DNA from: Sphingobacteriales bacterium | GTDB taxonomy: Bacteria; Bacteroidota; Bacteroidia; Chitinophagales; Chitinophagaceae | Direction: 5' to 3' | Length of the DNA stretch: 40,974 bases | NCBI GenBank assembly: GCA_027484425.1 | Contig: JAIXSZ010000089.1 | Coordinates: 1 to 40,974, forward strand | Shown here: positions 1 to 8,451 of the stretch, piece after piece | Layout of the letters: every line of letters starts with the position of its first letter | Numbering within the stretch: the stretch's first letter is position 1 | Made by a program: the position numbers and the translations under genes | Notes under the pieces: model-generated | The model's database searches: none | What the model was told of the DNA's origin: nothing | Seen by the model: only the letters and a program-made list of their open reading frames with translations

Positions 1-345
1 AGTGGAGTATGTGCCAACATAGGTACCCATGACTGGGTGTTCATCACCGTGTTCCCGCTGACTGTACAACCCACCACCACAGCGATGGATGTGAAATTGA
101 TACCGAACCCGAACAAAGGTGCGTTCAGCATCAAGGGCAACATAGGCAGCAACACCACAGGCGACTTGGAAGTAGAAGTAACCAACATGCTAGGCCAGGT
201 AGTGTACAAAGGCACAGCAAAAGCGAACCAAGGCAGAGTAGACACGGGCATCCAACTCGACAACACCCTTGCCAACGGCATGTATCTACTCACCCTCCAC
301 CACGGCACGGAGCGCAAAGTGTTCCACTTTGTGATGGAGCAGTAG
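1..345 (+). CDS. Secreted protein, C-terminal end with type IX sorting domain (partial)
   Basis: The reading frame is open from the first base of the window and stops with TAG at 343-345, so only the last 114 residues are visible and the start lies to the left. The last ~80 residues form a type IX secretion (Por) sorting domain: the motif IPNPNKGAFSI opens it, followed by the V-N-M-LGQVVY strand and an NGMYLLTL strand before a short FHFVME tail. In known Bacteroidota such tails direct export across the outer membrane and cell-surface attachment or release. The function of the missing part cannot be told. The next gene carries the same kind of tail, so this may be a paralogous surface protein. 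A strong hairpin terminator follows. Confidence 0.85.
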   Translation, partial: SGVCANIGTHDWVFITVFPLTVQPTTTAMDVKLIPNPNKGAFSIKGNIGSNTTGDLEVEVTNMLGQVVYKGTAKANQGRVDTGIQLDNTLANGMYLLTLHHGTERKVFHFVMEQ

Positions 346-374
346 AGGGTTGACTTATCGCATTCATAATTTTT

Positions 375-404
375 AAGAGGCTACAACTAAAACGGTAGCC
401 TCTT
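375..404 (+). terminator. Rho-independent terminator
   Basis: A 10-bp perfect inverted repeat, AAGAGGCTAC at 375-384 and GTAGCCTCTT at 395-404, has a 10-nt loop and is followed by a T-rich run. It sits 30 bp after the stop of the partial secreted-protein gene. The stem is preceded by a T/A-rich stretch, but no gene approaches from the other side. Confidence 0.85.
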
Positions 405-577
405 TTTATTTCAAAAAGAAAGTTTGCATTTTTTGCTGGCAGTTATAAATAAATTGTCAACAAAATATTGTTATTTTGATAGCTATATCGAATTGCTACT
501 TGACATAAACTGTTCGGGCGTAAAACGATCTAAATAATTACTAAATTGTACTTTACGCATACCATCAATTATACTGT

Positions 578-2947
578 ATGAAAAAAATCTACTTACTTAT
601 CCTTGCCTGTTGCATAAGTTCACTAGGCTTTGCACAGACTTTTATCTTCACACCCAACAATAGTGGTGGCTTTGAAAACGGAGGTTCGTTCGGCATTAAT
701 CAGTGGACGTCTGTGAATGGTGCAGCTAATCAGTGGGCTGTTGGCAATGGTACGGTATTCGCTGGTGTTAGAGCAGCTTATATAGGTAATGCTACTACTT
801 TCGTCGGCACTAATACTCCCGCCATCAATCACTTTTACCGCACTGGTGGTAGTGCTATACCTGCAGGGGTGACTGATGTTCGTCTTTATTTCCGCTACAG
901 ACAACCAGTAGTTGATGCTGGTAATGACTCATTCATTGTTTCTGTTACGAACAATGCCAACCCCACACCCGTAGCTGGTGCCACAGTCAATGCATTACAT
1001 ACCAGACTCTACCAAAACTCAGCAACAGCGTTCCCTGGTTTTGTAGAGGTAGGTCCTATAGATCTTACATCTTTTGCAGGCACTACAGTAAGATTAGTTT
1101 TTACACACGTCAATAATGGAGCTGGCAACATCGGTATCCCAGCAGTAGATAGTATCTCATTATCTTATTGCAATTTACCAGCCATTACTGGTACAGGCAT
1201 CGCATGTCCTGGCACTACTACTACGCTCAGCCACGCTACGGCAGCTGGTGCGTGGACTAGTAGCAACACCGCCATAGCCACAGTTACAGGTGGCACTACA
1301 GCCACCATTACAGGTGTGTCAGCAGGTACAGCTACTATGACCTACACCGTAGGCACCTGTATAGCTACACGTGTTGTTACCATCAATCCTGTTCCATCTG
1401 CTATTACTGGCACATTGTCTACTTGTATCACTGGTAATACAACATTGTCAAGCGCCACAACAGGTGGCACATGGGCTAGCTCCACTCCTGCCAATGCTAC
1501 TATATCTGCTGCTGGTGTCGCCACTGGTGTTGCAGCAGGACTTAGTACCATTACTTATACAGCGCCAGTTACTGGTTGTTTTACCACTTCCGTTCTCACT
1601 GTCAATCCTTCACCTACAGCATTCACAGTCACAGGTGGTGGCAGCTTTTGTGCTTCAGGTGCGGGTGTAGCTATTGGACTTAATAGTTCTGTAATAGGAG
1701 TTAATTACAGCCTATGGGATGGTGCATCAATAGTAGCCACAACAGCCGGCACAGGTGCAGCTATTAGTTTTGGCACATTTACTACAGCGGTTACTTATAC
1801 AGCCACTGCCACAAGTGCCATTACTACTTGTTCGTCAGATATGACGGGTAGTGCCACCATCACTATTGCTACGCCTGTTGTACCATCAGTAAGCATTATT
1901 GCTCCAGCCACTACTATTTGTGCTGGTGCGTCTGCTACATTCACAGCTTCCCCTACCAATGAAGGTATCACACCATTTTACCAGTGGTACGTCAATGGTG
2001 CGCCTACTGGCACTGGCGTTACCTATTCTTACACGCCCACCACAGGCGATGTTGTTTCCGTTACGCTTTATCCGGGTGGCATTTGTGCAGTGCCAGACAG
2101 TGCTACAGATAGTTATACGGTTGTTATTACTCCTTTGTCTGCACCGGGTGTCACTATCTCCGCAGCCCCTTCCAATCCTTCTTGCCTTGGGCGCACAGTT
2201 ACATTCTCTGCCGTACCTTCTTTTGGAGGTACTGCACCCGCTTATCGCTGGACCAAAAATGGCGTTAATCTGGCCACTGGCAGCACCTACAGCTTTGTAC
2301 CTGTCAATGGCGATGTAGTGTACTGTATGCTCACCTCCAATTATGTTTGCCGCTCTGCCGACACTGTGCTAAGTAGCACCATCACTATGACAGTAGTTCC
2401 TTCTGCGCCACTACCAGTTGTGGAGATCCTTGCTACTCCTGGTCTTACTGTTACTGCTGGCACCGACATCACACTCATGGCTGCAGTATCAGGCACTTCA
2501 GTTCCTGTCAATTATCAGTGGGTGCTCAATGGTGTTGCTATTGCAGGTGCTACATCTGTATCTTACACCAGCGGTATGTATGCCAATGGCGATATCGTTA
2601 CCTGCAAGGTAACCAACGAAGACCCTTGTGCTAATTTTACACTCAAGTCAGTATTGGTTAATGTATTCCCTGCGGGAGTAGGCACACATACAATCAATAG
2701 CGCTCCATTTGTTATAGTGCCTAACCCTACTACTGGTAACTTCACTTTACAAGGACATGCTACTGAGGCAGTTTCACTTTCTGTGGTCAATATCTTGGGG
2801 CAGGTTGTTTACACCACTACTGCTGCTCCTGTAAATGGTACTATATCACAACCATGTTCATTGCAGCACCTACCAGTGGGTACGTATATTATGCATATTA
2901 CATCGGCTCAAAATCACCAATCCATACATTTTAATATTGTTAAATAA
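578..2947 (+). CDS. Secreted Ig-like repeat adhesin with type IX sorting domain
   Basis: A 789-aa protein with a clear signal peptide (MKKIYLLILACCISSLGFAQ, residues 1-20). Residues ~20-200 look like a beta-sandwich (jelly-roll) domain. Residues ~200-345 hold two Ig-like units of the GGTWxSSNxxxATVxxxGVxxGVxAGxxxITY type. Residues ~350-700 hold further Ig/PKD-like domains, each with a Cys-Gly or Cys-Ala start and a YQWYVNG or YRWTKNG strand. The last ~85 residues are a type IX tail beginning IVPNPTTGNFTLQG and containing LGQVVY. It is therefore probably exported by the type IX system and displayed or released at the surface. The Ig-like unit matches the tandem unit of the giant protein at 35648. 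Role in adhesion is inferred from architecture only. Confidence 0.88.
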   Translation: MKKIYLLILACCISSLGFAQTFIFTPNNSGGFENGGSFGINQWTSVNGAANQWAVGNGTVFAGVRAAYIGNATTFVGTNTPAINHFYRTGGSAIPAGVTDVRLYFRYRQPVVDAGNDSFIVSVTNNANPTPVAGATVNALHTRLYQNSATAFPGFVEVGPIDLTSFAGTTVRLVFTHVNNGAGNIGIPAVDSISLSYCNLPAITGTGIACPGTTTTLSHATAAGAWTSSNTAIATVTGGTTATITGVSAGTATMTYTVGTCIATRVVTINPVPSAITGTLSTCITGNTTLSSATTGGTWASSTPANATISAAGVATGVAAGLSTITYTAPVTGCFTTSVLTVNPSPTAFTVTGGGSFCASGAGVAIGLNSSVIGVNYSLWDGASIVATTAGTGAAISFGTFTTAVTYTATATSAITTCSSDMTGSATITIATPVVPSVSIIAPATTICAGASATFTASPTNEGITPFYQWYVNGAPTGTGVTYSYTPTTGDVVSVTLYPGGICAVPDSATDSYTVVITPLSAPGVTISAAPSNPSCLGRTVTFSAVPSFGGTAPAYRWTKNGVNLATGSTYSFVPVNGDVVYCMLTSNYVCRSADTVLSSTITMTVVPSAPLPVVEILATPGLTVTAGTDITLMAAVSGTSVPVNYQWVLNGVAIAGATSVSYTSGMYANGDIVTCKVTNEDPCANFTLKSVLVNVFPAGVGTHTINSAPFVIVPNPTTGNFTLQGHATEAVSLSVVNILGQVVYTTTAAPVNGTISQPCSLQHLPVGTYIMHITSAQNHQSIHFNIVK

Positions 2948-2970
2948 CCCTGAAGGTTTTATTCTGTACT

Positions 2971-2995
2971 ATAGGCTGGCATTTTGTCAGCCTAT
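2971..2995 (+). terminator. Rho-independent terminator
   Basis: ATAGGCTG at 2971-2978 pairs with CAGCCTAT at 2988-2995 across a 9-nt loop, followed by TTTTT. It lies 24 bp after the stop of the 789-aa adhesin gene. Confidence 0.85.
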
Positions 2996-3101
2996 GTTTT
3001 TATGAGCAGTAGTATGGGTAAAATCAAAATTTTATTGAAATTGCGCTATACAACTATACAATCATCAACAACTTAGATACAGTTTTATAACCAGCGTTAC
3101 T

Positions 3102-3109
3102 TAACTTTG
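3102..3109 (+). promoter_or_regulatory. Bacteroidota -7 promoter element upstream of ferredoxin gene
   Basis: TAACTTTG matches the TAnnTTTG -7 consensus of Bacteroidota. It lies 30 bp before the ATG at 3140, which argues that translation starts there and not at the upstream in-frame TTG at 3107, which overlaps this box. No good -33 TTTG is seen 19 bp upstream. Confidence 0.6.
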
Positions 3110-3139
3110 CCGCCAACGATCGATCACACAAATAAATTC

Positions 3140-3475
3140 ATGTACACAATCAAATTTACCTTTGAGCAAAAAGGACTAGAGCCAATAACACTAGAGCAAG
3201 TAGCCCCCGATCAAAGTATACTAGAAGTAGCATTAGATAATAACATAGAGTTGCACCACAACTGTGGTATGGTATGTGCTTGCAGCACCTGCCACATATA
3301 CCTGCAGCATGGCGAAGAATATGTAGCAGAACTTACTGACCGTGAAGAGGACTTTATAGATCGTGCACGCAACCCTCGCATCAGCTCCCGCCTCGGTTGT
3401 CAGTGCGTTTTAGTCAATGGTTCGGGTACATTAGAGGTATGTATACCCGATCAGTCACTTATACATGGCGAGTAA
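3140..3475 (+). CDS. fdx: 2Fe-2S ferredoxin, adrenodoxin/ISC type
   Basis: A 111-aa soluble electron carrier. Cysteines C42, C48, C51 and C87 are spaced C-x5-C-x2-C-x35-C, the ligand pattern of ISC-type [2Fe-2S] ferredoxins such as E. coli Fdx, within the motif NCGMVCACSTCHIY and the later LGCQC. Extra cysteines C46 and C89 sit next to ligands. The family supplies electrons for iron-sulfur cluster assembly. The next gene, 42 bp downstream on the same strand, is iscX, which supports that role and suggests co-transcription. The start at 3140 is preferred over an in-frame TTG at 3107 because a promoter box overlaps the latter. No iscS, iscU or hscA is in the window. Confidence 0.92.
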   Translation: MYTIKFTFEQKGLEPITLEQVAPDQSILEVALDNNIELHHNCGMVCACSTCHIYLQHGEEYVAELTDREEDFIDRARNPRISSRLGCQCVLVNGSGTLEVCIPDQSLIHGE

Positions 3476-3517
3476 GCCGCATACTCTATTTTTATTCACA
3501 GTATCAATACTATACAT

Positions 3518-3748
3518 ATGTACGAACCACCAGTAAAATGGAATGATTACGAAGATATAGCCATTAAATTATATGAGAAGTTTGGCAACGATTTCGGCGA
3601 AAGCAAGATATACCGCATCCGCTTCACGGAGTTGATAGAGTGGGTGCTTGCCCTTCCCAATTTTGTAGGCAAGCGCGAAGAGTGCAACGAAGGTCACCTA
3701 GAAATGATACAATCATCTTGGGTGTACGAGTGGCGCGATAATCAGTAA
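3518..3748 (+). CDS. iscX: IscX family Fe-S assembly protein
   Basis: A 76-aa acidic protein that reads as IscX (YfhJ). It has the family start V-K-W-N-D-Y-E-D-I-A-x-x-L-Y, the RIRFTELIEWVLALPNF core and a C-terminal WVYEW segment rich in Glu. IscX binds the cysteine desulfurase IscS and iron and tunes cluster assembly in characterised bacteria. Here it follows the ferredoxin gene by 42 bp, echoing the fdx-iscX order at the end of the proteobacterial isc operon, and is closed by a terminator. The length is slightly more than the ~66 residues of E. coli IscX. Confidence 0.9.
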   Translation: MYEPPVKWNDYEDIAIKLYEKFGNDFGESKIYRIRFTELIEWVLALPNFVGKREECNEGHLEMIQSSWVYEWRDNQ

Positions 3749-3772
3749 TGCTCATTTTTCGCTAAAAATTTT

Positions 3773-3806
3773 ATGGCACCTCTCGGTTTCATCCGTTAGG
3801 TGCCAT
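3773..3806. terminator. Bidirectional terminator between iscX and yugP-like gene
   Basis: ATGGCACCT at 3773-3781 pairs with AGGTGCCAT at 3798-3806 (9 bp, 16-nt loop). On the plus strand a T-rich run follows; on the minus strand the complement of AAAAATTTT gives a T run as well. It separates two convergent genes. Confidence 0.8.
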
Positions 3807-3846
3807 TTCTTTTATACACATATCTCACTCCAGCTTACAGTACTTA

Positions 3847-4539
3847 TTAGTCGTCCCTTCTGTTCAGAAACACCATCACAAAGTACACCAGTTGCGCTAC
3901 CGATGCCAGTGCAGCTACCAGGTACGTTCTTGCAGCCCACTTTAGCGCATCCGCCGCTTTGTCATGTTCATAGCGGTTGGTCAGGTTAGTACCCTCCATC
4001 CATTTCAGCGCCCTGGCACTGGCGTCATACTCCACAGGCAGCGTTATTAGCGAGAATAGGGTAGACAGCGCAAACAGCACTATGCCTATCAGCAATATAG
4101 TTTGGTTGCCACCCCCAAAGCCCATCACCCCCAGCCCTGCCAGTAGCACCCATTGCCCTAGCGTGCTGCTTATCTGCACCACAGGCACCAGCGCACTCCG
4201 CATTTCCAGCATGCTGTAGGCCGTAGCGTGCTGCACCGCATGGCCACACTCATGCGCCGCCACTGCCGCAGCCGATATACTCCTGCCCCCATATACCTCT
4301 GGGCTTAGGTTTACCGTTTTATCGCCTGGGTTGTAGTGGTCACTCAGAAAACCCTCCGAGCTCCTCACCCGCACATCATGTATGCCACTCTCGCGCAGCA
4401 TCCGCTCCGCCACCTCCTTGCCACTCAGCCCAGCACCCAGCGGAATTTCGCCATACTCCTTAAACTTACTTTTCAGCGCACTGCTCACCGCCATACCCAC
4501 CAGCATTATCAGGCCTGTGAGCAAATAGTATCCTATCAT
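3847..4539 (-). CDS. YugP-type membrane zinc metallopeptidase
   Basis: A 230-aa protein of the neutral zinc metallopeptidase family represented by B. subtilis YugP. The motif AAHECGHAVQHA places the HExxH zinc site at residues 96-100 (H96, E97, H100). Hydrophobic segments at ~1-20, ~128-165 (two helices) and ~203-225 indicate an integral membrane protein. The substrate in this family is not established. It is convergent with iscX across a shared terminator, and its 5' end faces away from cas13b, which begins 207 bp further on. Its base composition is visibly richer in G and C than cas13b. It is not a Csx27/Csx28-type accessory. Confidence 0.9.
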   Translation of the reverse strand: MIGYYLLTGLIMLVGMAVSSALKSKFKEYGEIPLGAGLSGKEVAERMLRESGIHDVRVRSSEGFLSDHYNPGDKTVNLSPEVYGGRSISAAAVAAHECGHAVQHATAYSMLEMRSALVPVVQISSTLGQWVLLAGLGVMGFGGGNQTILLIGIVLFALSTLFSLITLPVEYDASARALKWMEGTNLTNRYEHDKAADALKWAARTYLVAALASVAQLVYFVMVFLNRRDD

Positions 4540-4746
4540 TGTTGTTATTATTTTTTATGTTATCCCTACACCACATCAAATTACTTACCAAAGTAATAAT
4601 GGCAGATATTAGGGAAAGTGTGTTTATGTTTTCTGTCTAAACGCTGTGGTTATATTTTTATGTGAATAACTATTTATGCTAATTGTATTGTTATAATAAT
4701 GCCAATGCTTTTTTGTTTTACTAAATTGCCATAAACTAACGTAACT

Positions 4747-7700
4747 ATGACACACACCAAACAAATTCCCAAATTCACGCTCTTCACGGGTGGCGATTTG
4801 CTAAATGCAGAGCACAGTAAAACTGCCGACTTCGTTATCTACTTGAATATGGCAGCAAGCAACATGGAAAAAATGTTGCATCATTACCATGGGTTAAATG
4901 CTTCTGGTAAGCCAATAAAACTATCCGACTTTAAGGGGAATAATTCTCCACAACTTACCAATGAAAATTACAGACTTTTTGCCGACTATTTATGGAAAGT
5001 TCATAGCAATGATAAAAACAAAAACGATATAAATATTGAGGAAAAAGAAATTGAGATAGTTCATGCTTTGTTATACAAGTTAGACGAAATACGCAATTAC
5101 CATGCGCATATCTGGCACGATAATGAGGTACTAGCGTTCGATTCAAAACTAGAAAATTTTGTTTCCGAAAAACACAAAATTGCTATGGCTGCGGCATTGG
5201 AGGCTGATAAAATAGCTACACTGCAGTACGAGAAAGTGGAACAAACTAGTAAAAGCAAGTTTCCGCTTTTCAAGTCCCATAATGGTAAACACTATATTAC
5301 TGATGAAGGCAAAATTTTCTTTCTGAGTTTTTTCCTTACTACTGGCCAAATGAGCAGCTTTTTGCAGCAGCGCAAGGGTAGCAAACGTACCGACCAACCA
5401 TTGTTTAAGGTAAAGCATATTGCGTACAAGCATTTTTGTCACCGGGACGGTGCTAGTATTTTAGGTTTTCATCAGGAAGATAATATACTGGCACAGTACA
5501 GTGCCGAGGAGCGAAAGGAAATACTTCACGCACGGCAGGCTTACAAACTCATTTCTTACCTAAATGACTACCCACATTATTTGGCAGATAATGAGTCTAT
5601 TCCACTTTTATTGCCAGCACCAGAGGCTAATGAGAAACTCAAAAAGGTGTACACCGTTCAAGACCTTATTACTTTTATAAGAGCCAATGGTATTTTGAGC
5701 GAATTTGATTTTGAACCAATAATTTATTTAAAAGAAAATGAAATAGACAATAGCAAAGAAGAGCATGAAAAAAATAGAACTCTTGCATTTACTCATCATT
5801 CTATAGAGGGGTACTTGTTTCATATAGGTTTCGATAGCCTCTACAAATTGGTGATGTTGTGTCTTAAATATGATGAACAATCGACCGTGGAAAAGCTATT
5901 GGCAAGCATGAATAAAATAGCAGATCAAAGACGGCTATTGTACCAGTATCTGAGTGAAGATTTCACCGATTTATCAAGCGAGGCTTACAGTTTTTTCAAT
6001 GACAAAAGCAATCAATTATTGCGGGGCTACAGATCGCTCACAGAATTAGGGGTCGATTTTTTTGAAAACTTTCTCAAAGAGAAAAAGGGTGTTCGAAAAA
6101 TAGCCGACCTATTAAAAGAACGTATCAGACCTACGTCTGTTGTTGGTAAGCACAAACCAGAACCCATTATTATCTTCTCGCAAGATTTTGTAGAAAAAAC
6201 CCAACAAAAATTCAGAGCGGGCAATAGGTTTGTTTACAATGCTGTTAAATACCTCATTGACCACAACATTTGTCCTGATTGGTATTGGGAGGTAGAGCGA
6301 TTTTTGCCTGACAAAATCAAACAATTTCAACAACAAATTGATGAAAAAAATGATTGGCGATTGTGTATTGAAAATGACCATGTAACAGTAGCCATTCCCA
6401 TAAGTACAAACTATACTGAGGCTACTATTGACAGAGCTAAAAACGATATGCCACAGCCCATGTATCAGTTCAGTCTTGGCGGGCGAGCATTGAGGTATTT
6501 GTTAGCTTACCACATGTTACACAAAGACATCAATCTGAATGATTTTCTGTCAGTAGCCATGCGGCACGATTTCGATATTCTTACACAGCAGGGTATCTCT
6601 GGTAGTGCCCATTTTAAGCTCCTTGAGCCCAAATTTATCCCATCTTACCTCTTGCAAAGCAAGGATAACGTGCATCAGGATGTAAAAAATCAGATAGATA
6701 AAATTGAGAAAAGAATAAAATACATAACGGCCGAATGGGAAGAGAAATTGGCATGTCGGCTTTATCTGAAACGTGATGAAAAGAACAGAATAATAATGGA
6801 AGCCTACAAATTGTTCGACTGGACAATAGATACTAAAGGTGTAAAGTTTCTACGTAAACACGAATACCAACAACTATCAGTATGTCATTATACCCTCACC
6901 GAAAAGGAAAGAAAACGTGGCGAAAAAAAATCTAAGTTTCATTACTTATATGAGGACCTTTTTGTAATCGACAAACGTAAGCCACCTATACCACGTCAGG
7001 TTCTTGATATCATCGATAGGTCAGAAAGTCTGGATGACCTTTTGAAAAATGTAGTAATAGAGTGTAAGAAGATGTTACAGGAGCAGATGGGACTTATCAA
7101 GTCTTTGAAAGGTCAGCAACGAAAAACTCTGGTTATCAGCCTCTGTCGTAAGTTGGGTATATCTGTTCCCGGTTATTTGCTTACTGATGTTGGCAAAATG
7201 GAACTAGAGGTAAAAAGACAAAAAACATTACATGTTTTGCCCTTTGCCATTCACCCTATGATGGTGGTTAAGTATTTTGCCCCTGCTGCTTATCGCAGTG
7301 AGTATATAAATGAGCCAGGAGTATCAAGAACCGATAACAATGTTTTTGCTGTGCTTAGACAAGAAAAGTACTCCAGTCCGCTTGTAGCATCGCATTACGA
7401 TACTGCCTTTTTAGAAAAGATAATGATAGCCACCGATGATGAAGCTGTATGCCAAGCCTTTGACAAGCAAAAGCATAAGTGGATAGGTGCTATCAACACC
7501 ACTCATACAGAAGATGCATTGTTATGGCAAATAGCTTTGCAATACTTGCAAGAGAATAGATACACCCAAGAGATAGCCAAACAGCTACAGTCGGCACAAG
7601 TAAGGAATGCCGAAAAGGATAATAAACTGATGGTGAGCAATATTCATTCTACAGATATAGTGCTGGAATTTGGGTATGTAAAAAATAGATATAATGAGGA

Positions 7701-8364
7701 TGAGTCGGTATTTCCACCTGTATTTGTCACTGTGAAGATGCATCAGTTAGATGATGTAATGTACAGAACAGAGCGGGAGAGAATGAGAAGGGCAGCCTTG
7801 CATTACCTATGGCGAAACAGCAACAAAGACGAAAAACAATTTTGGGATACCTTACCGCCTTATGCAGTGCCTGAAGAGCAAACAGAAATAGCAGCACAAG
7901 AAGGATACGTATATTCAGCAACCAGCGGCACACTAACCAACCCAATACCCTATCATGTACTACGAAACGAAATGCAACTAGTAGCTATTCATGGCAAATA
8001 CCTAGCCGGAGCATTGCTTCACTGGGAGCGTGGGGTGATACAGGAACACACTAAAAACATGAGCGTTGAAGAAAAACAAATATTCATGAGTGAACAGGTT
8101 ACAAAAGACAAAAAATATGCAGATTTCAAAGTAATCATCAAACTTTCAAACAAGCTAGATGATAACTCGAATTTACGTCTACTGACCTATAATGTAGCCA
8201 CAAATAACATTAATGATTACAGAAAATTCACCTTTCACAGCGGTATACCTATAACCGGCACATTTTCTTTTTGGGCAAGCCCTCACAAACCTGAGGGTAA
8301 AATGCTCGGAATCACCGAGCCGCTTCATTGGCCAGCCGACCGTAGTGTGTATAAAAAACAGTAA
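4747..8364 (+). CDS. cas13b: CRISPR-associated RNA-guided RNase Cas13b (type VI-B effector)
   Basis: A 1205-aa single-protein effector that binds a crRNA and cuts target RNA with two HEPN domains. HEPN1 is at the N-terminus: the motif RNYHAH gives R116 and H121, matching by number the R116/H121 pair I recall for Bergeyella zoohelcum Cas13b. HEPN2 is near the C-terminus. The best candidate is RKFTFH (R1159-H1164), followed by SGIP and 41 residues from the end, which corresponds to RNKFAHNQLP in the Bergeyella protein. Another Rx4H, RRAALH at R1014-H1019, is probably not catalytic. The stretch DEGKIFFLSFFLTTGQM near residue 195 also resembles the conserved Cas13b region. The gene is A+T rich compared with its neighbours. 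The array follows on the same strand 87 bp later. No csx27, csx28 or adaptation genes are nearby. Confidence 0.95.
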   Translation: MTHTKQIPKFTLFTGGDLLNAEHSKTADFVIYLNMAASNMEKMLHHYHGLNASGKPIKLSDFKGNNSPQLTNENYRLFADYLWKVHSNDKNKNDINIEEKEIEIVHALLYKLDEIRNYHAHIWHDNEVLAFDSKLENFVSEKHKIAMAAALEADKIATLQYEKVEQTSKSKFPLFKSHNGKHYITDEGKIFFLSFFLTTGQMSSFLQQRKGSKRTDQPLFKVKHIAYKHFCHRDGASILGFHQEDNILAQYSAEERKEILHARQAYKLISYLNDYPHYLADNESIPLLLPAPEANEKLKKVYTVQDLITFIRANGILSEFDFEPIIYLKENEIDNSKEEHEKNRTLAFTHHSIEGYLFHIGFDSLYKLVMLCLKYDEQSTVEKLLASMNKIADQRRLLYQYLSEDFTDLSSEAYSFFNDKSNQLLRGYRSLTELGVDFFENFLKEKKGVRKIADLLKERIRPTSVVGKHKPEPIIIFSQDFVEKTQQKFRAGNRFVYNAVKYLIDHNICPDWYWEVERFLPDKIKQFQQQIDEKNDWRLCIENDHVTVAIPISTNYTEATIDRAKNDMPQPMYQFSLGGRALRYLLAYHMLHKDINLNDFLSVAMRHDFDILTQQGISGSAHFKLLEPKFIPSYLLQSKDNVHQDVKNQIDKIEKRIKYITAEWEEKLACRLYLKRDEKNRIIMEAYKLFDWTIDTKGVKFLRKHEYQQLSVCHYTLTEKERKRGEKKSKFHYLYEDLFVIDKRKPPIPRQVLDIIDRSESLDDLLKNVVIECKKMLQEQMGLIKSLKGQQRKTLVISLCRKLGISVPGYLLTDVGKMELEVKRQKTLHVLPFAIHPMMVVKYFAPAAYRSEYINEPGVSRTDNNVFAVLRQEKYSSPLVASHYDTAFLEKIMIATDDEAVCQAFDKQKHKWIGAINTTHTEDALLWQIALQYLQENRYTQEIAKQLQSAQVRNAEKDNKLMVSNIHSTDIVLEFGYVKNRYNEDESVFPPVFVTVKMHQLDDVMYRTERERMRRAALHYLWRNSNKDEKQFWDTLPPYAVPEEQTEIAAQEGYVYSATSGTLTNPIPYHVLRNEMQLVAIHGKYLAGALLHWERGVIQEHTKNMSVEEKQIFMSEQVTKDKKYADFKVIIKLSNKLDDNSNLRLLTYNVATNNINDYRKFTFHSGIPITGTFSFWASPHKPEGKMLGITEPLHWPADRSVYKKQ

Positions 8365-8370
8365 AAGACT

Positions 8371-8400
8371 ACTTTTTTCGATAAAAAAGTTCATTTTTTT
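8371..8400 (+). terminator. Putative terminator after cas13b
   Basis: ACTTTTTT at 8371-8378 pairs with AAAAAAGT at 8383-8390 around a CGAT loop, followed at 8394-8400 by seven T. The stem is weak because it is mostly A-T, so termination may be partial. If it works, the array needs its own promoter in the 51 bp before the first repeat. Confidence 0.5.
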
Positions 8401-8451
8401 AACAATAAAAATTGCCCAAAAGCAATACAGATAAGCATCTTAGACTTTACA
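8401..8451 (+). promoter_or_regulatory. Presumed CRISPR leader
   Basis: A short A+T-rich stretch between the putative cas13b terminator and the first repeat. It is the presumed leader because the array is read in the same direction as cas13b, and the repeats nearest to it are identical while the distal ones carry more changes. No perfect TAnnTTTG box is seen. TTG at 8412-8414 and TAGACTTT at 8441-8448 are weak candidates. Confidence 0.45.

Noticed and set aside
3107..3139. TTG at 3107 as the ferredoxin start
   Set aside because: A TAACTTTG promoter box overlaps it, and the ferredoxin fold starts at the ATG at 3140.
3847..4539. Membrane protein next to cas13b as Csx27
   Set aside because: It carries HECGH and the overall pattern of YugP zinc peptidases, and it is transcribed away from cas13b.
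7786..7803. R1014-H1019 (RRAALH) as the catalytic HEPN2 motif of Cas13b
   Set aside because: It is 186 residues from the C-terminus, whereas R1159-H1164 has the position and the following small-residue/Pro context of known Cas13b HEPN2 motifs.
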